Assembly: GCF_026162425.1 (NCBI RefSeq)
Contig: NZ_JAOBQJ010000002.1
Span: 1 to 64,000 of the forward strand
Direction of reading: 5' to 3'
DNA from: Flexivirga meconopsidis
Lineage (GTDB): Bacteria > Actinomycetota > Actinomycetes > Actinomycetales > Dermatophilaceae
Length of the DNA stretch: 64,000 nt
Position 1 is the stretch's first letter. Every line of letters begins with the position of its first letter. The notes beneath the pieces were generated by a model. That model was not told the origin of the DNA, ran no database searches, and worked only from the letters and a program-made list of their open reading frames with translations. Shown in pieces: positions 1-8,039 of the stretch. Position numbers and translations under genes: made by a program.

Positions 1-60
1 AGGTCGCGTCCCTGCCGGCTCCTCGTTGCTGTTGTTCACGTCCTGCAGTGTCATGCGTTA

Positions 61-154
61 CTACTCCGGTCCCGCCCCAACCATGGGGCGTGTCACGGAC
101 CAGAAACACCGAAATTGCGATAGTCCCAACCCGGCCAATTGCACGGCGAGATCG
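61..154 (-). pseudogene. 3' part of small host gene split by the mer transposon
   Basis: This is the downstream fragment of a minus-strand gene whose 5' part lies at 10762-10909. If the transposon and one copy of the GATCG target duplication are removed, the reading frame continues from ALSYAD into LAVQLAGLGLSQF and ends at a TAG at 61-63, giving a protein of roughly 80 residues. I do not recognise the protein. Its position downstream of the Tad-like locus and in the same orientation suggests it was the next gene of that long operon. Sequence beyond 60 belongs to whatever follows on the left and cannot be judged. Confidence 0.6.
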
Positions 155-195
155 CGGGGTTGAGGAACAACGGAACAGTGGTTAGCGGTAGCCGC
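155..195 (+). repeat. Left terminal inverted repeat of the Tn3-family element
   Basis: The 41-bp left end (CGGGGTTGAGGAACAACGGA...) pairs with the reverse complement of 10721-10761; the only difference is T versus C at the sixth base. It lies 63 bases before the transposase start codon, so the transposase promoter probably lies between this repeat and base 259. Confidence 0.93.
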
Positions 196-258
196 GATTG
201 GGCGGAGGGTGGCAGCTCGCCTGTGTGGTGGTGGCCGGGGGGTCTACCGTCGTGATTC

Positions 259-3200
259 ATGCCGGTGGAGTTCCTCAGCGATGAGCAGGTTGCCGCGTAC
301 GGGTGTTTCGTCGGGAGCCCGTCGCGGGCTGAGGTCGAGCGGTTCTTCTACCTTGATGACGCCGATCGGGATCTGATTGCGCGCCGTCGATCAGATTCGC
401 AGCGTCTGGGCTTCGCGGTGCAGTTGGGCACGCTGCGTTCGGTGGGCCGCTTCTTGGAGGATCCGCTGCTGGTGCCGTGGGCTGCGGTCGAGCTTGTGGC
501 CGAGCAGCTGGGGATCGATGATCCGTCGTGCGTGAAGAAGTACGCCCAGCGACCTCAGACGGCGTACGAGCACTCCTGGGAGATCCGCGATGCGTATGGC
601 TACCGCACGTTCGAGGATCAGGCCGTGGCACAGGAGTTCGCGCGGTTCCTCGCGGGTCGTGCGTGGACGCAGGCTGAGGGGCCGGTTGCCTTGTTCGATC
701 AGGCGGTGGCGTGGCTGCGGCGGCGCCGGGTGCTGCTGCCGGGGGTGAGTGTGCTGACCCGGCAGGTGGCTTCGGCCCGCGAGAACGCCGAGGTTCGGTT
801 GCACACGGTGATGGCGGAGTCGGCGTCTCGCGCGGATGCGGGTTTGCCCCGGCGGCTGGTGGACTTGTTGAAGGTTCCGGAGGGGTCGCGGCTCTCGGTG
901 TTGGAGGAGTTGCGTCGCTCGCCGCGCCGCAGCTCGGGCCCGGAAATGGTGCGGGCGTTGTAGCGTGCCGAGCAGATCGCGCAGCTGGGGGTGGGTCTGG
1001 TCGAGGTGGCGGACCTCCCGGCCAACCGGCTGCAGGCGCTGGCCCGGACTGGCCTGGGCAGCAAGGCCACCGCGCTGGCGCGCCTGAGTGAGCCGAAGCG
1101 GACCGCGACCCTGGTCGCGGTGGTCGCTCATTTGGAGGCGACCGCGGTCGATGACACGTTAGATCTGTTCGCGTTGCTGATGGCCACCCGGCTGTTCAGT
1201 CCGGCCCGGCGCGCCTCGGCCGAGCAGCGGCTTGCCGGGTTGCCGCGCCTGGAGAAGGCGTCCAGGACGATCGCCCGGGCCGGCCGGGCGCTGCTGGAAC
1301 AGCTCGCGGCAGCTGAAGCCTCGACCGGGCCTGTTGACGTCGCGTCGTTGTGGTCGGCCCTGGAGGCGGTCGCGCCACGCATCGTGGTGGCCGAGGCGAT
1401 CGAGATTGTCGAGGAGCTGGTACCCGACGATGGCGGATCGGCCGAGGCGGCGATGCGTGCCGCGCTTGCCGGCCGGTACAACACGGTGCGCCCGTTCCTG
1501 AACCTGCTGGGTGAGTCGGTGGCGTTGCAGGCCGCGCCCGGTGGTGAACGGATCCTGGCGGCGGTCCGCAGGCTGCCGGAGCTGGCTCGTCGTCGGGTGA
1601 CACAGAAACCGTTGGAACAGAATGAGATTGACGCTGACCTGGTCAGCCCGGCCTGGCAACGAGCGGTGCATCACGCGCCCGGTCTGCCGGACGGTTGCGT
1701 GGACCGGGACGCGTACGTGGTGTGCGTGCTGGAACAGCTGTACAGGGCGCTGGGCCGACGAGACGTGTTCGCTACACCCTCGCGCCGTTGGGCTGACCCG
1801 CGGGCTCTGCTGCTGGAAGGTGAGCGATGGGACGCGGTCAGTGCGGACGTACTGGCTGGCCTTGGCCTGACCGAACCGGCACCGGTGGTGCTCGCCCGCC
1901 AGCTGGTCACCCTGGACGCAGCGTGGAAGCAGACCGCTGCCCGCCTCGGTGAGGCCGGCGAGGACACCCGCGCCCGGGTCGTGGCCGGGCCGGATGGCCG
2001 GGCCCGGGTGCACGTCGATCACCTCGACGCGCTCGGCGAACCCGCCAGCCTCCGGTGGCTACGCAGCACGGCGCAGGCGATGCTGCCCCGGGTAGATCTG
2101 CCCGAGCTGCTGCTGGAGGTGCACGCCTGGACGGGGTTCCTTCACTCCTACACGCACCTGGTCGGGGCCTCGACCCGGGCCAAGGACCTGCCGGTCTCGG
2201 TGGCGGCGCTGCTGGTCGCCGAGGCCTGCAACGTGGGGCTGACTCCGGTGATCAAGCCCGGTGACGGCGCGTTGTCCCGTGCCCGGCTGGCGCACGTCGA
2301 TCAGTACTACCTGCGCGCGGACAACCACGCCGCCGCCAACGCCGTCCTCATCGATGCGCAGGCCCAGGTCCCGATCGCCCGCGCCTGGGGCGGCGGGTTG
2401 CTGGCCTCGGTCGACGGGCTGCGTTTCGTGGTGCCGGTGCGCACGATCAACGCCGGGCCCTCGCCGAAGTACTTCGGGCACAAGCGCGGGATCACCTGGT
2501 TGAATGCGGTCAACGACCAGGTCGCCGGGATCGGGCAGATGGTGGTGCCGGGGACCCCACGGGACTCGCTGTTCATCCTGGATGCGCTGCTGAACCTGGA
2601 CGCAGGACCGAAACCGGAGATCGTGACCACGGACAACGCCTCGTACAGCGACATGGTCTTTGGCCTGTTCGCGATCCTGGGTTACTGGTTCGCGCCGCGC
2701 TTCGCGGACCTGCCCGATCAGCGGTACTGGCGGGGGCCGCTGCCCGACCCGCTCCCCGCCGGCGTGGCGCTGTCGCCCGAGCAGTCCGCCATCGGCGACT
2801 ACGGCCCGCTGGAGGAGATCGCCCGGCACACCATCAATGTGCGCAAGATCGAAACCCAGTGGCCGGACGTGCTGCGGGTGGCTGGGTCACTGGTCACCGA
2901 TCAGGTGCGCGCCTACGACCTGGTGCGGATGTTCGGCCGCGACGGGCACCCTACCCCGCTGGGGCAGGCGTTTATCGAGTACGGCCGGATCGCCAAGACG
3001 CTGCATCTCCTGGCGCTGGTAGACCCGGTCGATGGGACCTATCAGCGGCGCATGAACCGCCAGCTGACGGTGCAGGAATCCCGGCACGCGCTGGCTCGCA
3101 AGATCTGCCACGGCAACCGCGGCCAGATCCGGCAGGCCTACCGCGAGGGCCAAGAAGACCAGCTCGCCGCACTCGGCCTGGTCCTGAACGCGGTCGTACT

Positions 3201-3402
3201 GTGGAACACCCGCTACCTCGACGCCGTCGTCGAGCAGCTGCGCGACGACGGCCACCCGGTGCGCGAGGAAGACATCGCCCGGCTCTCTCCGCTCGGATAC
3301 GCACACCTCAACTGTTTGGGCCGTTACGCCTTCACCAGCCAGCCGCCTGCCGGGCTACGACCCCTGCGCGACCCGGACACACGCGACGGCGACGAGTCCT
3401 GA
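259..3402 (+). pseudogene. tnpA: Tn3-family transposase with in-frame amber codon
   Basis: A single reading frame of 1048 codons encodes a Tn3-type transposase of normal length, but codon 235 (961-963) is TAG. The segment before it (MPVEFLSDEQ...) matches the DUF4158-type N-terminal DNA-binding region. The segment after it carries the DDE catalytic domain, with SVDGLRF and TTDNASYSD as the first two acidic motifs and the third acidic residue in the C-terminal part (e.g. IEYGRIAKTLHLL). The reading continues as RAEQIAQLG straight after the stop, so this looks like one point mutation, for instance CAG to TAG, and not a frameshift. Unless the amber codon is suppressed, the product is a 234-residue fragment. 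A shorter protein could restart at the GTG near 991. Confidence 0.9.
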
Positions 3403-3476
3403 TATCGCCCCGTAAGGGGATCCTCTATCGAGACTTGAACGTCCGAGGTCGTCAGGCGAACTGCTCGATGCGGCGT

Positions 3477-4120
3477 TCAGCAGCAGGCCGGGGGCTGGGA
3501 GGTGAACTGGTTCGCGGCCATGCCCTGGCCCAAGGCGAACGCGTCTGTGATGGGCAGGACGGTCGCGCCGGGATGTTCGGCGAGCCACGGGGCGGCGGCC
3601 TCTGGGGAGGCGAAGAAATGGACTTCGTTGCAGAAGGAAGTGCGGACGGCGGAGACGTCATCTGGGGTGACGATAGAGACGACGGCGTCGGCTGGGGTGA
3701 TGTCGAAGACATGGTCGGGACTGACGGTCAGCCGGACGGGTTCCCCTGTGGCGTGGCAGGAGGAGGTGACGTGCGCGGTGCGGCCAATCAGGGCCGGGAA
3801 GATGAGGGTGTCCAGCGCGCACCAGGTATAGAGGCGGGTGCCCTGTACCTCGAAGCGATGGGCCGTGGGGGTGAGCGTGATGCCCATGCCGATCACTCGG
3901 GCCTGCGCGTCCAGTTCGATGCTGGGCAGGTTCGGCAGCGCTGCGTGTATCTGTGCTACGGATCGGCCGGTGGCCGCGGCGAGCTGTTCTGCGCTGACGG
4001 GTTGCCCGGCGGTTAGCAGTTCAGCAGCGGCTGGGTCAGGGTGCGCAGATCGGCCGTGGAGCCGGTGCGGTCGAAGGCCGCGTCGAGCCGGGCGCTGAGT
4101 TGTTCGACCTGAGACGTCAT
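3477..4120 (-). pseudogene. merB: Organomercurial lyase, 1-base frameshift
   Basis: MerB breaks the carbon-mercury bond of organomercurials and passes Hg(II) to MerA. The main frame shows LYTWCALDTLIFPALIG, with the catalytic Cys-x-x-Asp pair, and VRTSFCNEVHFFAS, with the second catalytic Cys. The gene starts at an ATG at 4120 behind AAAGGA and reads MTSQVEQLSARLDAAFD, but about 34 codons in (near 4020) this frame hits a stop while the MerB frame continues one base out of register as LLTAGQPVSAEQ. The gene length (644 bases) is one base short of a whole number of codons, so a single deleted base explains it. It is divergent from merR across a shared operator. Organomercurial resistance is probably lost unless the shift is a sequencing error. 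Confidence 0.85.
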
Positions 4121-4144
4121 CACGGACGGTCCTTTCACATGTAC

Positions 4145-4199
4145 CTATTTGCTTTAACGGATATGAGCATAGTACAGTTATATCCGTTGAAGCGAATAG
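4145..4199. promoter_or_regulatory. merB/merR divergent operator
   Basis: Two 20-base arms, 4145-4164 and 4180-4199, form an inverted repeat with 18 of 20 matching positions; each reads CTATTYGCTTYAACGGATAT towards the centre, with a 15-base AT-rich spacer. It lies between the divergent merB (start 4120) and merR (start 4220) genes. A near-perfect palindrome of this size is the expected binding site for the dimeric ArsR-type repressor encoded next door. It is markedly more AT-rich than its surroundings, fitting overlapping promoters. Confidence 0.85.
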
Positions 4200-4219
4200 G
4201 AAATTTGAGGGGTGATCTT

Positions 4220-4603
4220 GTGACAAGCACATCCGATCTGGGTCTGGCGTTCCTGCCGGAGACTGATAGCGGGGTGGAGATGGTGGCCAAGTTTTTCCGG
4301 GCGCTGGCTGACCCGACGCGGCTGCGGCTGCTGGAGTTCCTGCTCGCCGAGGAACACACCGTCAGTGACTGTGTCGGGTTCGTCGGCTTGTCCCAAGGCC
4401 GCGTGTCCAGCCACCTCGCATGTCTGGCCGACTGCGGTTACGTCCAGCTCCGCCGGGAGGGTCGCTACGCCCACTACAAGGTGGTCGACCCGCGGGTGGC
4501 TGACTTGGTGATGTTGGCGCGGTCGTTGGCCGCGGACAACGCCGCAGCGTTGGCGGCATGCGTGCGGATCCCGGCCGCGTCAGAACAACGGGAAGTGCAG
4601 TGA
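4220..4603 (+). CDS. merR: ArsR-family mercury-responsive repressor
   Basis: This 127-residue winged-helix regulator starts at a GTG behind GAGGGG. FRALADPTRLRLLEFL is the classic ArsR/SmtB entry helix and LSQGRVSSHLACLADCGYV is the recognition helix, with the wing LRREGRYAHYKV after it. The cysteines in SDCVGF and ACLADCG are placed as in actinobacterial ArsR-type MerR proteins (Streptomyces type), which bind Hg(II) with them and release DNA. This differs from the proteobacterial MerR family, which activates by distorting the promoter. The gene overlaps the following transporter gene at TGATG and probably controls both that operon and merB from the palindrome at 4145-4199. Confidence 0.9.
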   Translation: MTSTSDLGLAFLPETDSGVEMVAKFFRALADPTRLRLLEFLLAEEHTVSDCVGFVGLSQGRVSSHLACLADCGYVQLRREGRYAHYKVVDPRVADLVMLARSLAADNAAALAACVRIPAASEQREVQ

Positions 4604-4947
4604 TGAACGAGCCTCGTCAGTCGTCGTCGGCTGGTATGTTCGCGATGCTCGGGGTTGCTGGTGTGGTGGTGCTGTGCTGTGCCGGCCCGGCGCTGCTGGC
4701 TGGTGGTGCGCTGGCGGTAACCGGTGGGGCGGTGCGCAGCCCGTGGCTGATTGCCGCCGGCGTGGTGCTCGTGGTGGCCGCTGCGGGCTTCACTCTCGCG
4801 CGCCACCACCGCCGCAGCGTCCACGGCGGTGCTGCCGGCTCGGATGAGTGCTGCCCGCCGCACACCCGCACCAAGGCCGGTGGGGACAACTTCCCGACGC
4901 ACCCTGTGGACGAACCCTCCAATCTCGTGGAAAAGAGGACACGGTGA
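4603..4947 (+). CDS. Small mercuric-ion membrane transporter (MerT-like)
   Basis: A 114-residue protein with two predicted membrane segments, GMFAMLGVAGVVVLCCAGPAL and SPWLIAAGVVLVVAAAGF. The vicinal cysteine pair followed by proline-containing residues in the first segment is the signature of MerT/MerE-type Hg(II) uptake proteins, and a second vicinal pair (SDECCPPH) lies in the C-terminal tail, where it could hand mercury to MerA. The start ATG overlaps the merR stop codon and the end overlaps the next gene, so translation is probably coupled. The exact subfamily is not certain. Confidence 0.75.
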   Translation: MNEPRQSSSAGMFAMLGVAGVVVLCCAGPALLAGGALAVTGGAVRSPWLIAAGVVLVVAAAGFTLARHHRRSVHGGAAGSDECCPPHTRTKAGGDNFPTHPVDEPSNLVEKRTR

Positions 4948-5492
4948 ACCGCAGGAGCAGCATGACTCGCCGCGCCAGTGCCGGGCTCGTCATGCTCGCC
5001 GCGGGAGCAGTCCTTACCGGGTGCGGCGCCACGTCGACCGCAAGCAGCCCCCAGACCCCGTCAGCTGCGGCGGGGCCACATTCCGGCGCGGCCCCGGCGG
5101 TGAGCACCGCCCTGAGGACTATCAACGGTTCGACGGTGCGCGTGCCCAGCAGCAAACCCAGCGTGCTGGTGTTCATCTCGATCAGCTGCGCGGACTGTTC
5201 GGCCGCGGCGAAGGCTGTCGCGCAGGCCTCCCGCACCAGCGGTGACAAAGCCACCTTCCTGGCCGTGGACCTCGACCCCGGGGTGGCGCCCCGGGACCTG
5301 AGCGGGTTCCTCAGCTCGGTCAACGCGAAGAACCTGCCGTCCGTGGTCGATGAGAAGGCGGCCCTGACCGGCAAGTACCAGGTCTCCGCGTTGAGCAGCG
5401 TGATCGTCATCAACCCGGCCGGCAAAGTCACCTACCGCGCGGTCAACCCCACCGCGAACGCGATCACCGCCGCGGTCGCGCACTCATCGTGA
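4944..5492 (+). CDS. Thioredoxin-like lipoprotein of the mer operon
   Basis: This 182-residue protein starts at a GTG overlapping the previous stop codon. It has a lipoprotein signal (GLVMLAAGAVLTGCG, lipobox LTGC), a Ser/Ala/Pro-rich linker and then a thioredoxin-like domain with an SCADCSAAAKA active site (CxxC) and a later NLPSVVDEK turn resembling the cis-Pro loop. It should sit on the outer face of the membrane. Its gene overlaps that of a CcdA-type membrane protein, the normal electron donor for exported thioredoxin-like proteins, so the pair probably moves reducing power outward or carries Hg(II) on thiols. It stands where MerP stands in proteobacterial operons. Confidence 0.8.
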   Translation: MNRRSSMTRRASAGLVMLAAGAVLTGCGATSTASSPQTPSAAAGPHSGAAPAVSTALRTINGSTVRVPSSKPSVLVFISISCADCSAAAKAVAQASRTSGDKATFLAVDLDPGVAPRDLSGFLSSVNAKNLPSVVDEKAALTGKYQVSALSSVIVINPAGKVTYRAVNPTANAITAAVAHSS

Positions 5493-6544
5493 ACGGGCTG
5501 CTCACGCTCGCCTTCACCGGCGGCCTACTCGCCCCCCTCAACCCGTGCGGGTTCGCGCTGCTACCGGCCTACCTCACCCACACCCTTGCCGATCAGCCTG
5601 ACGCGCCGCTGAGCCGCCGGCTCGGTCATGCCCTGGGCGTGGGGACAGCCCTGGCGCTCGGGTTCGCCGCGACTCTGGCCACCGCAGGCCTAGCGATCAG
5701 CGCCGGCGCGCATCAGCTGATCCGCGCCGCCCCGTGGCTCGGATTCGGGGTCGGACTCCTGTTGATCATCCTGGGGCTGGTCGGATTCATCGGCCGCGGA
5801 CCGCAACTGCGGCTTCGACTGCCAACCCTCGGTGACCCGGGCGCGCACACCGGTATCGCCCGGTGGGCGCTGTTCGGAGTCGGCTACGCCGCGGCGTCGC
5901 TGGCCTGCACCTTCGGAGTGCTGCTGGCCGTGATCGCCCAAGCCCAGGCCACCACCGGCTTCGTTGGGCAACTCGGGGTGTTTGCCGCATACGCCGCCGG
6001 TTCCATCGCACTGCTGCTGGTGCTGTCCGCCGCAGCGGCACTCACCGGCGCCGCGCTGACCCGCTGGGTCCGGGCCCTGGCCCGCCAACAGGCCCGGATC
6101 ACCGCAGGCCTGCTGGTGATCACCGGCGCCTACGTGGCGGTGTACTGGTGGCCGGCGGTCACCGGCCGGGCCCGGGTCGGCCACGGGCTGCCCAGCATCG
6201 ACCGGTGGTCCGCAGCTACGTCGACCTGGCTGCAAGCCCACACCGGCCAGGCCGCCGTGACGGCCGGGGTGGCCCTTGCCCTCGTCCTGGCTGTCGCCGT
6301 GGCGGCCCGCGCCAGCCGGAACAACAGCCACGTTGCTGGCGATCGTTGCACGGTCGAGGGTCACACCGTCGAATCGGTAGAGGAGGACTGCTGCGCCCCC
6401 GCGCCGGCGCCCAGCGCCTCAGCCCCGAACACCGCACGGGACCCCGGTGACGCAGGTGAGCGTCGCCGAATGGGATCTGACTCCCACCCCGTTAGCTACA
6501 CCCGCCGCCGGGCACGCAACTGGAAAGAAGGGCACTACGAATGA
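5489..6544 (+). CDS. CcdA-family membrane thiol-disulfide transporter
   Basis: This 351-residue membrane protein starts at a GTG overlapping the preceding stop codon. PLNPCGFALLPAYL near the N-terminus and ASLACTFGVLLAVIAQ in the middle carry the two conserved cysteines of the CcdA/DsbD family in their usual membrane contexts. The core is about six helices, extended by one further C-terminal helix and a hydrophilic tail with another vicinal cysteine pair (EEDCCAPAP). CcdA moves electrons from cytoplasmic thioredoxin to exported thioredoxin-like proteins, so its partner is most likely the lipoprotein at 4944-5492. The Cys-Cys tail is reminiscent of Hg-transfer tails. It overlaps merA by four bases. 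Confidence 0.85.
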   Translation: MNGLLTLAFTGGLLAPLNPCGFALLPAYLTHTLADQPDAPLSRRLGHALGVGTALALGFAATLATAGLAISAGAHQLIRAAPWLGFGVGLLLIILGLVGFIGRGPQLRLRLPTLGDPGAHTGIARWALFGVGYAAASLACTFGVLLAVIAQAQATTGFVGQLGVFAAYAAGSIALLLVLSAAAALTGAALTRWVRALARQQARITAGLLVITGAYVAVYWWPAVTGRARVGHGLPSIDRWSAATSTWLQAHTGQAAVTAGVALALVLAVAVAARASRNNSHVAGDRCTVEGHTVESVEEDCCAPAPAPSASAPNTARDPGDAGERRRMGSDSHPVSYTRRRARNWKEGHYE

Positions 6545-7920
6545 CTGACACCGAATATGACCTGGTAGTGGTGGGATCCGGCGGAGCGGCGATGAGCGCC
6601 GCGATCAGCGCCCGCCAGGCCGACAAGACCGTTCTGCTGGTCGACGCCGGCACTCTCGGGGGCACCTGCGTCAATGTCGGCTGCGTCCCCAGCAAGACCC
6701 TGCTGCACATCTCCGGCCACCGCGCCGCCGCGGCTGCAAACCCCTACGCCGGGGCGCCCACCTCCGCCGGGCCGGTGGACCTGGCAGCCCTCATCAGCCA
6801 GAAGGACGAGCTGGTCGCGCACTTGCGGCAGGGCAAGTACGCCGCGGTCGCTGATGCCTACGGCTTCGAAGTCCGCTCCGGGACCGCCGCGTTCGACCAG
6901 GACGGCGTGTTCACCGTCGACGGGCGCCCCCTCCCTGCTGCCGCGGTCCTGCTGGCCACCGGCGCCGAACCTCAGCGCCCGGATCTGCCCGGGCTGGAGG
7001 ATGTCAGCTACCTGACCTCGACCACGGCCATGGAGCTCACCGAGCTGCCCGAGTCGCTGCTGGTCATCGGCGGCGGTTACGTCGGCATGGAACAAGCCCA
7101 GCTGTTCGCCGGCCTGGGCGTGAAAGTCACCCTGCTGGGGCGGCTGGCCCCGGCTGCGGAACCGGAACTTCGGCAGGTGATGCGCGAGGCTTTCACCCGC
7201 GACGGCATCCGCCTCGTGGAACACCGCGCCCGCGCGGTCGAGGCCGTCGCGGCGGGCGTGACCGTAGTGAGTGACACCGGCCTACGGATCAGCGCCGCCC
7301 AGGTGCTGATCGCGACCGGGCGCACCCCGCGGACCTCGGCACTGAACCTGACCGCGGCAGGGGTGAAGACAGACGAGCGTGGCTTCATCGTCGTTGATGA
7401 GCATCAGCGCACCTCCAACCCGGCCGTCTTCGCCGCCGGCGATGTCACCGGCGGCCCGCAGTACGTCTACGTCGCCGCCGCGCAAGGCCGGGTCGCGGCG
7501 GCCAACGCCTTCGGCGCCACTGATCACGTCGACTACACCGGGCTGCCAGCGGTCATGTTCACCCGACCGCAGCTGGCCTCAGCCGGGCTGAGCAAACAGC
7601 AGGCCCTGGACGCCGGCTACACGTGCGCCTGCCGCACCCTGGCTTTGGCCGACGTACCCCGGGCGCTGGTCAACTTCGACACCCTGGGCGCGGTGAAGCT
7701 GGTCGCCGACGCCACCACCGGTCGCCTCCTCGGTGTGCACGCCGCGGCCGAGGGCGCCGGTGAGCTGATGCTCGCCGCCACCTACGCGATCAAGACCGGG
7801 ATGACTGTGCATCAGATGGCCGACGCGTGGGCGCCCTACTTGACGATGGCTGAAAGCCTGCGCGTCGCCGCGAAGCTGTTTGAGCCGGGCGAGCAACTGC
7901 CCACCTCCTGCTGCGCCTAA
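6541..7920 (+). CDS. merA: Mercuric reductase
   Basis: This 459-residue cytoplasmic flavoenzyme reduces Hg(II) to volatile Hg(0) with NADPH. It has the N-terminal FAD site VVVGSGGAAMSAAISA, the redox-active disulfide GTCVNVGCVPSKT, the NADPH-binding motif VIGGGYVGMEQAQ, the FAD-contacting FAAGDVTGG, and the C-terminal vicinal cysteine pair in PTSCCA that distinguishes MerA from other disulfide reductases. There is no N-terminal HMA metal-binding domain, so this is the short form. The start ATG overlaps the ccdA stop codon. A 119-base gap follows before the next oxidoreductase. Confidence 0.95.
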   Translation: MTDTEYDLVVVGSGGAAMSAAISARQADKTVLLVDAGTLGGTCVNVGCVPSKTLLHISGHRAAAAANPYAGAPTSAGPVDLAALISQKDELVAHLRQGKYAAVADAYGFEVRSGTAAFDQDGVFTVDGRPLPAAAVLLATGAEPQRPDLPGLEDVSYLTSTTAMELTELPESLLVIGGGYVGMEQAQLFAGLGVKVTLLGRLAPAAEPELRQVMREAFTRDGIRLVEHRARAVEAVAAGVTVVSDTGLRISAAQVLIATGRTPRTSALNLTAAGVKTDERGFIVVDEHQRTSNPAVFAAGDVTGGPQYVYVAAAQGRVAAANAFGATDHVDYTGLPAVMFTRPQLASAGLSKQQALDAGYTCACRTLALADVPRALVNFDTLGAVKLVADATTGRLLGVHAAAEGAGELMLAATYAIKTGMTVHQMADAWAPYLTMAESLRVAAKLFEPGEQLPTSCCA

Positions 7921-8039
7921 CCCATAGCCCAGCATCCACGGCCCAGCACCCGCGCTGGCGCCACCCGACCCTCGCGTCGGCCACCACCCGCGCCCGCTAG
8001 CAACCGCCAGCGCGACCAGCACCGAGGAGACCGCTAGAC

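Noticed and set aside
151-160. Alternative transposon boundary at base 156 with a 40-bp repeat
   Set aside because: With that boundary the flanking 5-mers differ (ATCGC and GGATC). Shifting by one base to 155/10761 gives identical GATCG copies on both sides.
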